Below, piece after piece: positions 8,279-16,577 of a DNA stretch of 34,020 bases (positions within the stretch are counted from its first letter, which is position 1; every line of letters begins with the position of its first letter). This DNA is from a bacterium (GTDB lineage: Bacteria; Desulfobacterota; JAPLJL01). The DNA lies in NCBI GenBank assembly GCA_028713675.1, contig JAQTNV010000036.1, positions 1 through 34,020 on the forward strand, written 5' to 3'. The position numbers and the translations under genes were made by a program. The notes below the pieces were generated by a model. It ran no database searches and was not told where the DNA came from. It saw only the letters and a program-made list of their open reading frames with translations.

Positions 8279-9595
8279 TTACAAGGATAGCTTATTAATT
8301 ATATCGTAAATGTTCTTCGTTCCCAACCCCAGTGACTCGACCGTGATCCGCTCGTCCACCCCGTGCATCGCCTCGATTTCCTCGGGATGATAGAAGGCGG
8401 GGATCAGCCCGTAAGCCACCGCGCCCAGTTCCCGGAAAAACCGCGAATCGGTAAAGCCGGCCGCCACCATGGGCAGGATATTCACCCCCGGGGTGTTAGC
8501 TTTAACTACCTCGGAGATAACCTGGAAAAACTCGGTTTTCAGGGGGGACTGGCTGGAACGGGCTTCCTTGATGATCTCGATTTCCACCGCCTCTTTCCTG
8601 ACCAGCCCCCGCAGCCAGGACAGGAATTCGCCGGGCTCGGTATCGGGCAGGAGACGGCAGTCCAGAACCGCCTCGCTCTCGCTCGGGATCACATTTTCCT
8701 TGAACCCCGCGCGGAGATTGGTCAGGGAGATGGTGTTGCGCAGGATCGCATTCATTTTCGGATAAGCCTTGAGTCTCTTCCGGAGCAGATTCAGGACCGG
8801 CTCATTGACCAGGAGCCGGACAATAAGAGACCTGGGGAGGGAACCCCGGCCGAATTCCCGGAAGGCCTCCCGCATTCCCTGGCCGATCTGGATGGGGGTT
8901 TCGTGGCCCAGGATAGCCGTCAGGGCCCTGACCAGGCGGTCGTTGGCGTTTTCCGAGTGGGGCATGGAGCCGTGCCCGGCTTTCCCGCGGGCGCGCACCC
9001 GGAGCCACAGCACACCCTTTTCCCCGAAGCCCAGGCTGTAGAGCTTCCGGTCCTTCCCCAGCATCCCGATGGCCCCCATCCCGCCTTCGTTCAGGAGGAA
9101 CTCCGCCTTCACTTCCTCGGGGTAACGCTTGGCCATCCAGCCGGCGCCGTACTCCCCGCCGACTTCCTCGTCGGCCACGGCCAGATAAATAATGTCCCGC
9201 CGCAAGGGCACCCGCTCTCTTTTCAAAAGAACAAAGGCCATAAGTTGCATGATTCCCAGGCCCTTGCAGTCCAGGGCTCCCCGGCCCCAGATCGAGCCTT
9301 CCTTGACCGCCCCGCTGAAGGGCGGGTATTTCCAGTCCTTTTCCACCGCTCCCACCACGTCAATGTGATGAAGGAGAAGGAGCGGTTTTTTCGATCCATC
9401 TCCTTTCAGACGGGAAATGAGGTTCCCCCGTCCGTGAGCGGATCGGTAAATCTCGGCCGGCAGGCCTTCTTTTTCCAGGACAGATTTCAGGAACACCGCC
9501 CCGGCCTCTTCGTTGCCCGGGGGATTGGTGGTATCAATCCTCAAATAATCGCAGAGCAGACCGGTGGCTTCTTTCAATAAATTTTCACTTATCAT
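8279..9595 (-). CDS. M20 family zinc metallopeptidase (ArgE/DapE/carboxypeptidase group)
   Basis: A 438-residue cytoplasmic-type protein of the M20 family, which hydrolyses N-acylated amino acids or short peptides with two zinc ions. Ligands are visible in order: HHIDVVGA (His77, Asp79), GRGALDCKG (bridging Asp109), ADEEVGGEYG (catalytic Glu143 and zinc Glu144), LLNEGG (Glu170) and a C-terminal AMHGVDER His. GHGSMPHSENAND marks the lid/dimerisation domain. Length and motif spellings fit the yscS/aminoacylase-like subgroup better than DapE, but the substrate is not determinable. AAGG lies upstream of the ATG at 9595. It may supply amino acids to the 2-oxoacid oxidoreductase encoded elsewhere in the window. 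Confidence 0.9.
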   Translation of the reverse strand: MISENLLKEATGLLCDYLRIDTTNPPGNEEAGAVFLKSVLEKEGLPAEIYRSAHGRGNLISRLKGDGSKKPLLLLHHIDVVGAVEKDWKYPPFSGAVKEGSIWGRGALDCKGLGIMQLMAFVLLKRERVPLRRDIIYLAVADEEVGGEYGAGWMAKRYPEEVKAEFLLNEGGMGAIGMLGKDRKLYSLGFGEKGVLWLRVRARGKAGHGSMPHSENANDRLVRALTAILGHETPIQIGQGMREAFREFGRGSLPRSLIVRLLVNEPVLNLLRKRLKAYPKMNAILRNTISLTNLRAGFKENVIPSESEAVLDCRLLPDTEPGEFLSWLRGLVRKEAVEIEIIKEARSSQSPLKTEFFQVISEVVKANTPGVNILPMVAAGFTDSRFFRELGAVAYGLIPAFYHPEEIEAMHGVDERITVESLGLGTKNIYDIINKLSL

Positions 9596-9742
9596 GATGC
9601 CTTATATGATAGGTAAAAACAGCGTCTTTGCCAATCATAAAATATCGTAAGGCGTGAGGGGTAAGCAGAGTCCATTGAGTTCGTAGTGTCCCTCAGATAA
9701 ACCCTTCGGGATAAATCCATAGTGTCGAAAGAGATGAAAACA

Positions 9743-9767
9743 GTAGGGGAGGGCCTGGTGCCCTCCC
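9743..9767 (+). repeat. REP-like palindrome with GTAG foot
   Basis: GTAG at 9743-9746 is followed immediately by an 8-bp perfect stem GGGAGGGC/GCCCTCCC with loop CTGGT. It has the same plan as the element at 17214-17239 in the opposite orientation. Confidence 0.75.
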
Positions 9768-9811
9768 AAAATTGTCAAAATAGAAATTATTATTTTATTT
9801 TCTTACGTATC

Positions 9812-9860
9812 GGGCGGGGATCCTTCGGCTTTGCTCAGGACAGGTAAACCCCGCCCCTAC
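9812..9860 (-). repeat. REP-like palindrome with CTAC foot and long loop
   Basis: GGGCGGGG (9812-9819) pairs with CCCCGCCC (9849-9856), followed by CTAC at 9857-9860. The 29-base loop includes GATCCTTCGGC and GCTCAGGACAG, which themselves resemble the repeat at 15440-15536. Confidence 0.65.
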
Positions 9861-9889
9861 ACCATCAAAATTGAAAAGAATCTGATAAC

Positions 9890-9921
9890 AAAAAGCCCCG
9901 GATTCCTCCGGGGCTTTTTTT
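9890..9921 (-). terminator. bidirectional intrinsic terminator after thiolase 1
   Basis: AAAAAGCCCCGG and its complement form a 12-bp stem with loop ATTCCT. T runs follow on both strands (seven T on plus, five T on minus). It lies 68 bases past the thiolase 1 stop codon, so it ends the transcript before the M20 gene. Confidence 0.92.
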
Positions 9922-9948
9922 CTTTGCTCTATGCTCTATGCCCCCTCC

Positions 9949-9964
9949 GGGCCGCAGGCCCTAC
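9949..9964 (-). repeat. short REP-like palindrome with CTAC foot
   Basis: GGGCC (9949-9953), GCA loop, GGCCC (9957-9961), with CTAC overlapping the stem end (9961-9964). The wider segment CCTCCGGGCC...GGGCCGGAGG adds an outer stem. A diverged copy with GTA loop and ATAC foot lies at 27754-27784. Confidence 0.6.
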
Positions 9965-9989
9965 GGGCCGGAGGCTATGCTCTATGCGA

Positions 9990-11198
9990 TTAGACTCTCT
10001 CGATCAGCGTGGCCGTGCCTTGCCCGCCGCCGCCGCAGAGCGTGGCAATCCCGTACTTGGCCTTTTTCTCTTTCAGGATCCGGGCCAGGGTGCCGGTGAT
10101 CCGGGGGCCGCTCGCGGCCAGCGCGTGGCCGATCGCGGTCCCGCCGCCCTTGATGTTCACTTTCTCTTCTTCGATCTTGAGCATTCTCATTGCGTAAATG
10201 GGCACGATGGCGAAGGCCTCGTTGATTTCCCAGTAATTGATATCCTTCACCGAGAGCTTGGCGTGCTTCAGGGCGATCTCGCTCGACGGCACCGGGCCTT
10301 TACCCATCATGTTGGGCTCAACCCCGGCCCAGCCCATCGAAACGATCCGGGCCATCGGCTCGAGCTTGTATTTCTTCATGGCCTTTTCCGACATCAGCAT
10401 CACCGCGCTCGCCCCGGCGTTCAGGGGCGAGGAATTGCCCGCGGTCACTCCGCCGTCCGGGCGGAAAGCGGGTTTCAGGGAGGCGGTGGACTCGTAGGTT
10501 GCGCCTTTCCGGACCGCCTGGTCCTCGGAGATTACCACCTTCGTGCCGTCCTCCTTCTCCACTTCCAGGGGCATGATCTCGCCCTTGAAATAACCCTCGG
10601 CAATCGCTTTCTCGGCCAGGTTATGGCTGCGGACGCCGAAGCGGTCCATCTCCTCGCGGGTCACGCCGAACTTGGCCTTGCATTCCTCGTAAAGCTTCTC
10701 GGCGGTAAGACCCATCGTCAGCGCGGTCATCAGGTCGTATTTCGTCCCGAAATGCGGATTCATCAGTTCCGGCGCGAAGCCCATGTGCGGGTTGTAATCC
10801 GGCTGGAGAGCCAGGTGGGACATGTGCTCCATACCACCGGCCAGGCAGATTTCGGAGTAGCCGGTCATGATTTCCATCACGCCCCGGTGGATACACGACA
10901 TCCCCGAGGTGCAGACCCGGTCCGTCGCTTCCGAGGGGACCTGGTAGGGAAAATCGGCGAGGAAGACCGGGGTGCGCCCGCCGAAGGTGAACTGCTCGCC
11001 CATCTGCATCGTGCACCCGACCAGAACGTCCCCGATTTCCATGGGATCGATCTTGGTGCGCTGGACCAGGAGCTTCAGGAGCTGCCCCAGGGCCGCCGGC
11101 ATCGAAATCTTGTTATAAACATCCTTTTCCGGCTCGGCCGGCCGTGACCGGGAAAAAGCCACCCGCTGATAATCAACGATATAAACGTTCTCCGCCAT
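9990..11198 (-). CDS. Thiolase family acetyl-CoA C-acyltransferase (thiolase 1)
   Basis: A 402-residue thiolase: condensation or thiolytic cleavage of 3-ketoacyl-CoA in beta-oxidation or acetoacetyl-CoA metabolism. The acyl-accepting Cys is Cys96 in DRVCTSGMSC. GGMEHMS and NEAFAIVP follow, then the catalytic His358 in GHALAASGPR and Cys388 in LCGGGGQG. The usual GHPLGASGAR is altered to GHALAASGPR, so this belongs to a divergent subgroup of acetyl-CoA acetyltransferases. The ATG at 11198 follows GGGAGG by about 6 bases. The last codons and stop run directly into a short 7-bp phased array. A second, differently built thiolase lies at 17314-18603, suggesting separate substrates or directions. 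Confidence 0.93.
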   Translation of the reverse strand: MAENVYIVDYQRVAFSRSRPAEPEKDVYNKISMPAALGQLLKLLVQRTKIDPMEIGDVLVGCTMQMGEQFTFGGRTPVFLADFPYQVPSEATDRVCTSGMSCIHRGVMEIMTGYSEICLAGGMEHMSHLALQPDYNPHMGFAPELMNPHFGTKYDLMTALTMGLTAEKLYEECKAKFGVTREEMDRFGVRSHNLAEKAIAEGYFKGEIMPLEVEKEDGTKVVISEDQAVRKGATYESTASLKPAFRPDGGVTAGNSSPLNAGASAVMLMSEKAMKKYKLEPMARIVSMGWAGVEPNMMGKGPVPSSEIALKHAKLSVKDINYWEINEAFAIVPIYAMRMLKIEEEKVNIKGGGTAIGHALAASGPRITGTLARILKEKKAKYGIATLCGGGGQGTATLIERV

Positions 11199-11251
11199 TG
11201 TTGCCTCCCTTCTTTAAAATAAATTATTGACCGACATTGCTTGGTTTGGGA

Positions 11252-11280
11252 ATTATTATCTTTTTAAAATTTTAAATCAA
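11252..11280 (-). promoter_or_regulatory. candidate promoter for thiolase 1
   Basis: On the minus strand TTGATT (11275-11280) is separated by exactly 17 bases from AATAAT (11252-11257), in an AT-rich block. A start of transcription near 11245 would give a leader of about 45 bases. Confidence 0.45.
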
Positions 11281-11426
11281 GCCCAACAATGAATTTTCAT
11301 TATATAGCAATAAGTTAGCATCGTGGCTAGTTAATACTAGCAAGAGAAATTAATGGAGTTCTTGCCTCCTTATTTTTCGTTCGTATACCTGAAAAATCGC
11401 AACCCGCAAACCCATGATTTTGGACG

Positions 11427-13793
11427 TTATTCTTCCCCTATCTGATTCAGGGGGCTGGCGGCCGCCGTTGATTTGCCCAGGAAACTTTTGACCCAGCCGG
11501 GCCGCTCCGGGGCTTTGCCCTGGGCCAGGAGCTCCCGCCACTTTTCATCAGTCAGCCGGTCCTTGATCGGCTGTTTGAATTCGTAGTAAGACAACACCGG
11601 TCCGACGAGAAGAATAACGTCCCCCTCCGCCCGCCGGTACGCGACCACGATGTAATCGATATAACCCGAAGCTTCCTCCAGACACTGCTCGGTATTCAGG
11701 TCGGTATGCACATCGCTGATGATCGTGGTTTTCAATCCCCGGTCATCCACATTGCCGATGGCCGCCTTCAACGCGTCCGGAAAACCGCCCAGGAATTCGT
11801 TATCCTCCGGGGCCAGGGGTTTGTTGGCCGCCTGGTTTTTGCAGATCAAATACAAACGCTCCAGGGTCTGGATCAGGGAGGAAAGCCTGGACTCGGAATT
11901 GTCATTTAAAACCCCGAGCTCTTTCAGGCCGGAATAGGCCATCTTCGCGGTCGAGAGGATCCGGGCGTAAAACCCCGGAAGCGGCTCCACCAATCCCTTG
12001 GGCGGAGGCGGGGGCGCCGGCATCGGCTGGACGGAGGTGATCCCGACGAAATGCGGGGTGTAGCTTTGTTTGGCGTAAAGAATCGTATCGTGCCGGAGCG
12101 CCGCCCAGGAAGCCAGGGCGGAGCTGAGCTGGCGGTCCAGCCAGGCGTCACCTTTCTGAAAAGTCTGATATCCATTGCCCCTGACTTCGGTCAATGTTTT
12201 CAGAGAATACAGCCACGACCAGTACAGATTGCGGTTCCAATCCCCGGGCGTGAGTTTTCCGAACTCCTGCCGCAGTTTCTGCAGCTGCTCGCCGTACTTG
12301 GGATACTCATCGTCCGTATCCGCGTGAATAATCTGTTCCGCCCGGACACTGCCGAGCACGCTGAACACATCCAGGCCCCGGGGAAAACCCCGGATCGCGT
12401 AAGCCAGGTCCGGCTGGATCCTTTCGTCGGAAATATGAACCACGGTAAATCTCCCGGGGATTCTCTTCGGAATGCTCCCCGCCCCCGGGGAAACCAATTG
12501 GCCCAAAATATATGAATCGGGAATGTAGCGCTGTCCCATGAACCTGAAACCCATGGTGGAGTCGAGAATCCCGTCCAGTTCCCTGGCCGAGGTCAACTTA
12601 TGCCCGTCCACCCCTCCCGGATCTATCCCGGCCCCGCCGGTTCCCGAAAAAATCGCCGGGGGTTTCAGCTTGGCCAGTTCCAGAAGAAATCGGGCGAACT
12701 TGTCTTCTTTATTCAGTTCCGAGGCCGGGAACTTGTTTCCAAAAACCGCCTGCAGGGCTTTCCGGTAATCGTAAAGCGTGAGATCGTCGGCAAATCCGGC
12801 GTAAAAGGCGGTCACCGCGTAAATCCGGTCCCAGACCTCCGTAACCTTCCGGCCGTCAGGAATCTTAAGTTCCCCGCTCCGCGTCGTGATCAGAGCCGCC
12901 TGGAGGGTCTGAATCCGGGCGGTCTGCCGGTCGGTCAGAGCTTCGGCGGGAGGAGCGATGGGTCCGAAATTCTTCTCGTGCCCTTTCATCAGAAAAGCCA
13001 TACGCCCGTACCACATCATCCCCAGAAAATACCGTTTCAGGGTGTCGCTCCGGGTGTAATGGCCACGCGGGACATATTGACTGTAATCCTCGGGGATCCG
13101 GAACAGGGCGCTTTTCCGGGCCTCTTCGTAGTCAGGCAACCCCGCGTGTCCTTCAATCCGGCCGCACTCCCAGTTAACCCATTCTTTGACGTAGGAAGGG
13201 GAGGAGAATTTCGGATCGAACTGCTTCAAAGCCACGGAAAAGTACGCCACATTTCTTTTCGCCGCTTCCTTTAAATCACCCTTGAACGCGTGGTAATCGT
13301 CTTCGGAGGCCTTGAGCAGGGCCCTGGATACTTCCAGGATGCCCGGATAAAAATTGTTTTCCTCGATCTCCTTCAGGGTTTCATCAAACTGGATGTGGAA
13401 CAGGTGAAGAGGGGTATCGGCAGTGACATAAATCGGGATGTTCTGCCTGCGGATCTTCTTGAAAGCAGCGGCGATATCATCACCGGATGCGCCCCTGATC
13501 ACTACGAATCCGTTCTTCCCGAGCAAAGCTTTGTCCTCCGGATCGGTCAGGTACTGGCCCGTCACCGCCGAGTAATTGCTTATCTTCGCCGGGTTAAGGG
13601 GGAGAGAGTATTCAGGCATGTTCAGGACGAAATCTTCCGGGACCGGCCGGTAATGTTTTTGAAAAGCCCCAGCCAGATTGCCCGGACCGGGAAGCGGAGA
13701 GACATCCATCTCCCTGTCCGCCGCGCAGAGGCAGGTGACCAATGCGGCAACCAGCATACCCACGATCATCGGAAATCTGGCAATTCTTTTCAT
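11427..13793 (-). CDS. Secreted DUF3160 family protein
   Basis: A 788-residue protein with a clear export signal: MKRIARFP, then a hydrophobic core ending near residue 24 (LCAADRE). I place it in DUF3160, a family of large secreted or surface proteins of unknown function. Supporting stretches are VVIRGASGDDIAAAF, PIYVTADTPLHLFHIQFDETLKEIE, MWYGRMAFLM, GFRFMGQRYIPDSYILGQLV, DVFSVLGSVRAEQII and KQSYTPHFVG. No catalytic motif can be named. AAGGAG lies about 10 bases before the ATG at 13793. Its neighbours (thiolase 1 and the acyl-CoA synthetase) do not suggest a shared pathway. Both of its flanks with the synthetase carry 7-bp phased arrays. Confidence 0.8.
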   Translation of the reverse strand: MKRIARFPMIVGMLVAALVTCLCAADREMDVSPLPGPGNLAGAFQKHYRPVPEDFVLNMPEYSLPLNPAKISNYSAVTGQYLTDPEDKALLGKNGFVVIRGASGDDIAAAFKKIRRQNIPIYVTADTPLHLFHIQFDETLKEIEENNFYPGILEVSRALLKASEDDYHAFKGDLKEAAKRNVAYFSVALKQFDPKFSSPSYVKEWVNWECGRIEGHAGLPDYEEARKSALFRIPEDYSQYVPRGHYTRSDTLKRYFLGMMWYGRMAFLMKGHEKNFGPIAPPAEALTDRQTARIQTLQAALITTRSGELKIPDGRKVTEVWDRIYAVTAFYAGFADDLTLYDYRKALQAVFGNKFPASELNKEDKFARFLLELAKLKPPAIFSGTGGAGIDPGGVDGHKLTSARELDGILDSTMGFRFMGQRYIPDSYILGQLVSPGAGSIPKRIPGRFTVVHISDERIQPDLAYAIRGFPRGLDVFSVLGSVRAEQIIHADTDDEYPKYGEQLQKLRQEFGKLTPGDWNRNLYWSWLYSLKTLTEVRGNGYQTFQKGDAWLDRQLSSALASWAALRHDTILYAKQSYTPHFVGITSVQPMPAPPPPPKGLVEPLPGFYARILSTAKMAYSGLKELGVLNDNSESRLSSLIQTLERLYLICKNQAANKPLAPEDNEFLGGFPDALKAAIGNVDDRGLKTTIISDVHTDLNTEQCLEEASGYIDYIVVAYRRAEGDVILLVGPVLSYYEFKQPIKDRLTDEKWRELLAQGKAPERPGWVKSFLGKSTAAASPLNQIGEE

Positions 13794-13813
13794 CTCAATC
13801 TCACTCCTTAGTT

Positions 13814-13845
13814 AGTTTCTGGTTTCTGGTCTCTGGTCTCTAGTT
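13814..13845. repeat. 7-bp phased degenerate array upstream of the DUF3160 gene
   Basis: Four heptads in phase (AGTTTCT, GGTTTCT, then GGTCTCT twice) plus AGTT. The same words occur at 20574-20608, and their complement-related words at 13877-13911. It ends about 20 bases from the DUF3160 start codon. Confidence 0.85.
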
Positions 13846-13876
13846 CAAAAATAAAATCTATTTTTTCTCTCTTGTC

Positions 13877-13911
13877 TTAACTCGAAACTATAAACTAGAG
13901 ACCCGAAACTG
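13877..13911. repeat. 7-bp phased array that contains the acyl-CoA synthetase stop codon
   Basis: Heptads AACTCGA-, AACTATA- and AACTAGA-type in 7-bp phase. The stop codon at 13895-13897 and the last residues of the synthetase (PVSGL) are encoded inside it, so the array has apparently entered the 3' end of the gene. Confidence 0.8.
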
Positions 13912-15400
13912 GTTTCATCTGGTTCTTCATTACTTTCCCCATCGCGTTCCGGGGAAGTTCGCTCACCAGGGTAACGCCCTTGGGGATTTTGTAGCCGGCG
14001 ATCTGGCCCTGGAGAAATGCTTTAAGCTCGGAAACCTCAATTGACTCCTGGCCCCGGGGAACGATAAAAGCCCAGACCTTTTCCCCCAATTCCGGATCCG
14101 AAATCCCCGCCACTGCCGCCTCCTGGACTTTCGGGTGGGTGTTGATTACATCCTCCACCTCCCGGGGATAGACGTTGTAGCCGCCGGAGATAATTAATTC
14201 GCTTTTCCGGCCGGAGAGGTGGAGATACCCTTCCTCATCAAAAAAACCCAGGTCTCCGGTCCGGAAATATTTTTTCACAAACGCCTTCTCCGTGGCGTCC
14301 GGCTGATTCAGGTAACCCTTGAAGATGTTGGGGCCTTTGACCGCGACCTCCCCGGTTTTCCCCGCTTTTAAATAATTCCCCTTTTCCCCGATGATCCTGA
14401 CCTCGATCCCGGGAAGCGGGAGACCCACCGAACCTGGTTTTCTAATCCCGTCCAGAGGGTTGGAGGTATTCATTATGGTTTCGGTCAGGCCATAGCGCTC
14501 GAGGATTTTATGACCGTAAAGCTCTTCAAACTTTTGAAAAAGCGCGGGGGAAAGTGCCGCCGACCCGGAAATGAAAAGACGGACCCGAGAGAGGTCAAAG
14601 CGGGATGGATTTTCGATCTCCGCCAGCCGGTGATACATCGTGGGCACGCCCATGAAAAGCGTTGCCTCTCCCCTGTTTAAGATGTTCAAAACCTCTTCGG
14701 GATCAAATTTCGGTTTCAATATGCACGAGCAGCCCGTGGCCATGACCCCGTGGATCCCCAGTCCCAATCCGTGAATATGGAAAAGTGGAAGCGTCAGCAG
14801 CAATTTTTCGTTCTCCGTCCAACCCCAGAATTTGATCAGGGTTTCGATATTGCTCCGGAGATTCCCGTGCGTGATCATCGCCCCCTTGGAAAGCCCGGTG
14901 GTCCCGGATGTATAAGCGATCATCGCCAGTTCGGAATCCTTTACTTCTTCATCGCAAAATGTATCCCCTGCTACCAGGAAATCCCCAATGCCCCGGCCCC
15001 CGATCCTGACCCAGTTCTCCTCCCCCACCGCGATAATCTCCCTGGGGAAAACGCGGAGTTTTTTCAGCCGGGGAACGTATTCCGGGTGGGTAAAGATAAT
15101 TTCCGCCTCGGAATCCTCGAAGATATGATTCAACTCCCTTTCGCCGTAGGCGGGATTGAGTGGGATCCGGACCGCCCCGGCGAAATTGATCCCGAGGTGC
15201 GCGAAGATGAGGTCGGGGCCGTTGGGCAAGAGGACGGCCACCCGGCTTCCCGGCTCCACCCGGAGGGTAAGCAGGGAAGCCGCCACCTCCCCGGCCCGCT
15301 TTTCGATCTCCCCGAAGGTGATCTCCCGGCCCTCGAACTGGAAAGCTACACGACTCGGATATCGGGAAAACGTAGAGAGAAAGAGCTTATTTAATGACAT
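13895..15400 (-). CDS. Acyl-CoA synthetase, resembling malonyl/methylmalonyl-CoA synthetase (MatB)
   Basis: A 501-residue ANL-superfamily adenylating enzyme that makes acyl-AMP and then acyl-CoA. The phosphate-binding loop is YTSGTTGLSKG at 163-173. The adenine/acyl motif is ERYGLTETIMNTSNP at 301-315, the hinge region RTGDLGFFDEEGYLHLSGR, and the catalytic Lys489 sits in PRNAMGKVMKN. The sequence ERYGLTETIMNTSNPLDG is very close to that of MatB proteins (RYGMTET...NTSNPYDG), in which the Arg of this motif is reported to bind the free carboxylate of malonate or methylmalonate. That makes a dicarboxylate such as malonate the best guess; a short-chain fatty acid is the alternative. The final residues come from a repeat array. 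No clear ribosome site precedes ATG 15400. Confidence 0.88.
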   Translation of the reverse strand: MSLNKLFLSTFSRYPSRVAFQFEGREITFGEIEKRAGEVAASLLTLRVEPGSRVAVLLPNGPDLIFAHLGINFAGAVRIPLNPAYGERELNHIFEDSEAEIIFTHPEYVPRLKKLRVFPREIIAVGEENWVRIGGRGIGDFLVAGDTFCDEEVKDSELAMIAYTSGTTGLSKGAMITHGNLRSNIETLIKFWGWTENEKLLLTLPLFHIHGLGLGIHGVMATGCSCILKPKFDPEEVLNILNRGEATLFMGVPTMYHRLAEIENPSRFDLSRVRLFISGSAALSPALFQKFEELYGHKILERYGLTETIMNTSNPLDGIRKPGSVGLPLPGIEVRIIGEKGNYLKAGKTGEVAVKGPNIFKGYLNQPDATEKAFVKKYFRTGDLGFFDEEGYLHLSGRKSELIISGGYNVYPREVEDVINTHPKVQEAAVAGISDPELGEKVWAFIVPRGQESIEVSELKAFLQGQIAGYKIPKGVTLVSELPRNAMGKVMKNQMKPVSGL

Positions 15401-15439
15401 AGATTTAGCAATGAGCGATTATTTTTCTTCCCTATTCTT

Positions 15440-15536
15440 TGTCATTCTGAACCCTGAGCCTGCCGAAGGGTGAAGAATCTCTCTTCAGATGGAAATACTA
15501 AAAATACAGATCCTTCGCTGACGCTCAGGATGACAT
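15440..15536. repeat. GTCAT-type interspersed inverted repeat, about 95 bp
   Basis: It begins GTCATTCTGAACCCTGAG and ends with the near-complement GACGCTCAGGATGAC. GAAGGGTGAAGAATCT and GATCCTTCGC lie inside. This is the same GTCAT...AATC(T/C) design as the repeats at 16389-16449 and 18773-18945. No open frame is supported, so it behaves like a small MITE or extragenic palindrome. Confidence 0.7.
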
Positions 15537-15660
15537 CAATAAAGTTTTGCTCCGATCTCGAAATGTATCGACTATTACCAATATCCCAAAGAAAAATTAT
15601 TTTAGTTAAACCGGCTTCCGACCGTTCTAACGCCAATCGTTAGTTTGTTCGGAACCTTCC

Positions 15661-15710
15661 TTTTTATCTCCCCGAAGGTGATCTGTGGCCCTTCGAATTG
15701 AAAAGCCACC
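15661..15710 (-). pseudogene. Relic of a second acyl-CoA synthetase (N-terminal fragment)
   Basis: Read on the minus strand, this 50-base stretch gives VAFQFEGPQITFGEI-K. It matches residues 18-33 of the neighbouring synthetase (VAFQFEGREITFGEIEK), with many shared codons and some synonymous changes. Nothing synthetase-like continues on either side. It starts 4 bases after the stop codon of the DUF6448 gene. The simplest reading is the residue of a duplicated or recombined synthetase gene, with the DUF6448 gene now joined at the breakpoint. Confidence 0.75.
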
Positions 15711-15713
15711 TAC

Positions 15714-16361
15714 TCAATGTGAATGACCGTGTCCTTGATCGGGTGATTTCTTTGTTTCATGTTCCGCATGATGCTCCGCCATGGCACCTTCCGCCGTCTG
15801 CTGTATTCCCTCAACATAGTGGACAAAGGTGACATACGCTTCCACAAATTCCCGGCCGTCCTTCACGCTTTCATCCACATGGACTTTTTTCTCTTTGGCT
15901 TCCTGGAAGCGCGCGCGGATGCCCTTTTCCACCGCCTCACTAACCTGCTTAACCAGGGCGTCAACGGAACCGGTTTCCAGCGCCTGGTCGGAGGCCTGGA
16001 CTATGGGTTCAACTTCTCCGGCCGGCTTCAGGCCGGTATAGGGAGCCCCTTCGCCAGCGCGGTGCAGTCGGACCAGTGTCTCGAAAAGATTCATCTCCGC
16101 CTTCTCTCGCGCCTTCGGCTCCTTGTTTTTCGCCGCCAGGGCCTTTCCGAAAACTTCCTTGACCTCTTTTTCGTGTTCCGACTTCACCCACTTCAATACC
16201 GGGGTAACCTCGCCTTTTTCGAGCGCCGCCCGGGCGTCTTTTACTACCGGTCCGTCTAGCGTGTCGCAGTGGGCATTGGCCCTCCCGACAAAGAGAAAAA
16301 TGGAAACCAACGCTCCCGCCAAAACCGTTATGTAAGCTCTTGACCTGTTTTCCATCTTCAT
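15714..16361 (-). CDS. DUF6448 family exported protein with His-rich tail
   Basis: A 215-residue protein with a signal peptide (hydrophobic residues about 10-30, cleavage near ANAHCDT). The mature start HCDTLDGPVVKDARAALEKGEV and the following LKWV..EHEKEVKEVF stretch are the signature of DUF6448, whose function is unknown. The rest is helical and charged. The C terminus HHAEHETKK...GHGHSH is rich in His and could bind metal. The frame extends upstream to 16415, but that part is a repeat (16389-16413). AGGAGG eight bases before ATG 16361 fixes the start. A synthetase relic abuts its stop codon. Confidence 0.82.
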   Translation of the reverse strand: MKMENRSRAYITVLAGALVSIFLFVGRANAHCDTLDGPVVKDARAALEKGEVTPVLKWVKSEHEKEVKEVFGKALAAKNKEPKAREKAEMNLFETLVRLHRAGEGAPYTGLKPAGEVEPIVQASDQALETGSVDALVKQVSEAVEKGIRARFQEAKEKKVHVDESVKDGREFVEAYVTFVHYVEGIQQTAEGAMAEHHAEHETKKSPDQGHGHSH

Positions 16362-16388
16362 TTCGCTGGCCTCCTTCCTTAATTTTTC

Positions 16389-16449
16389 GTCATCCCTGCG
16401 AAAGCAGGGATCCAAGCAAATTACAATTCTGGATTCCGCCGGAATAACA
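16389..16449. repeat. GTCAT-type palindromic repeat
   Basis: GTCAT (16389-16393) is followed by the hairpin CCCTGC-GAAA-GCAGGG (16394-16409) and ATCC. About 20 bases later CTGGATTCCGCCGGAATAAC repeats the other end of the same family design. It overlaps the spurious upstream extension of the DUF6448 frame. Confidence 0.75.
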
Positions 16450-16463
16450 ATCTAATTATTTTA

Positions 16464-16509
16464 GCCCGATGAATCGGGCAACTACACGCAGGCTGAAGCC
16501 TGCGGCTAC
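16464..16509 (-). repeat. two tandem REP-like palindromes, each with a CTAC foot
   Basis: Hairpin one is GCCCGAT-GA-ATCGGGC (16464-16479), then AA and CTAC. Hairpin two is GCAGGC-TGAA-GCCTGC (16488-16503), then GG and CTAC (16506-16509). Different stems with the same foot and the same 2-base gap are a strong hint of one recognition system. Confidence 0.8.
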
Positions 16510-16577
16510 CTTTTCCTTTTTCCTACCTACCACCAACGACCTGCATTTCGACTCTTAGGCTTTTAGGCTGTCTCGGC

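Larger units (their letters stand above)
9596..9989. other. 394-base spacer filled with repeats, no gene
   Basis: I see no supported gene here. The spacer holds an 18-base copy of CGTAAGGCGTGAGGGGTA (9645-9662) that recurs exactly at 32031-32048, three GTAG-foot palindromes, one strong terminator and two short 7-bp phased arrays of GCTCTAT words (9926-9945 and 9971-9989). The latter array starts at the thiolase 1 stop codon. Confidence 0.7.

Noticed and set aside
9831-11147. Plus-strand open frame of about 438 codons opposite thiolase 1
   Set aside because: Antisense to thiolase 1, begins in a repeat, and shows no motif.
16362-16415. N-terminal extension of the DUF6448 protein
   Set aside because: This part is encoded by a GTCAT palindromic repeat, and a strong ribosome site with signal peptide follows at 16361.
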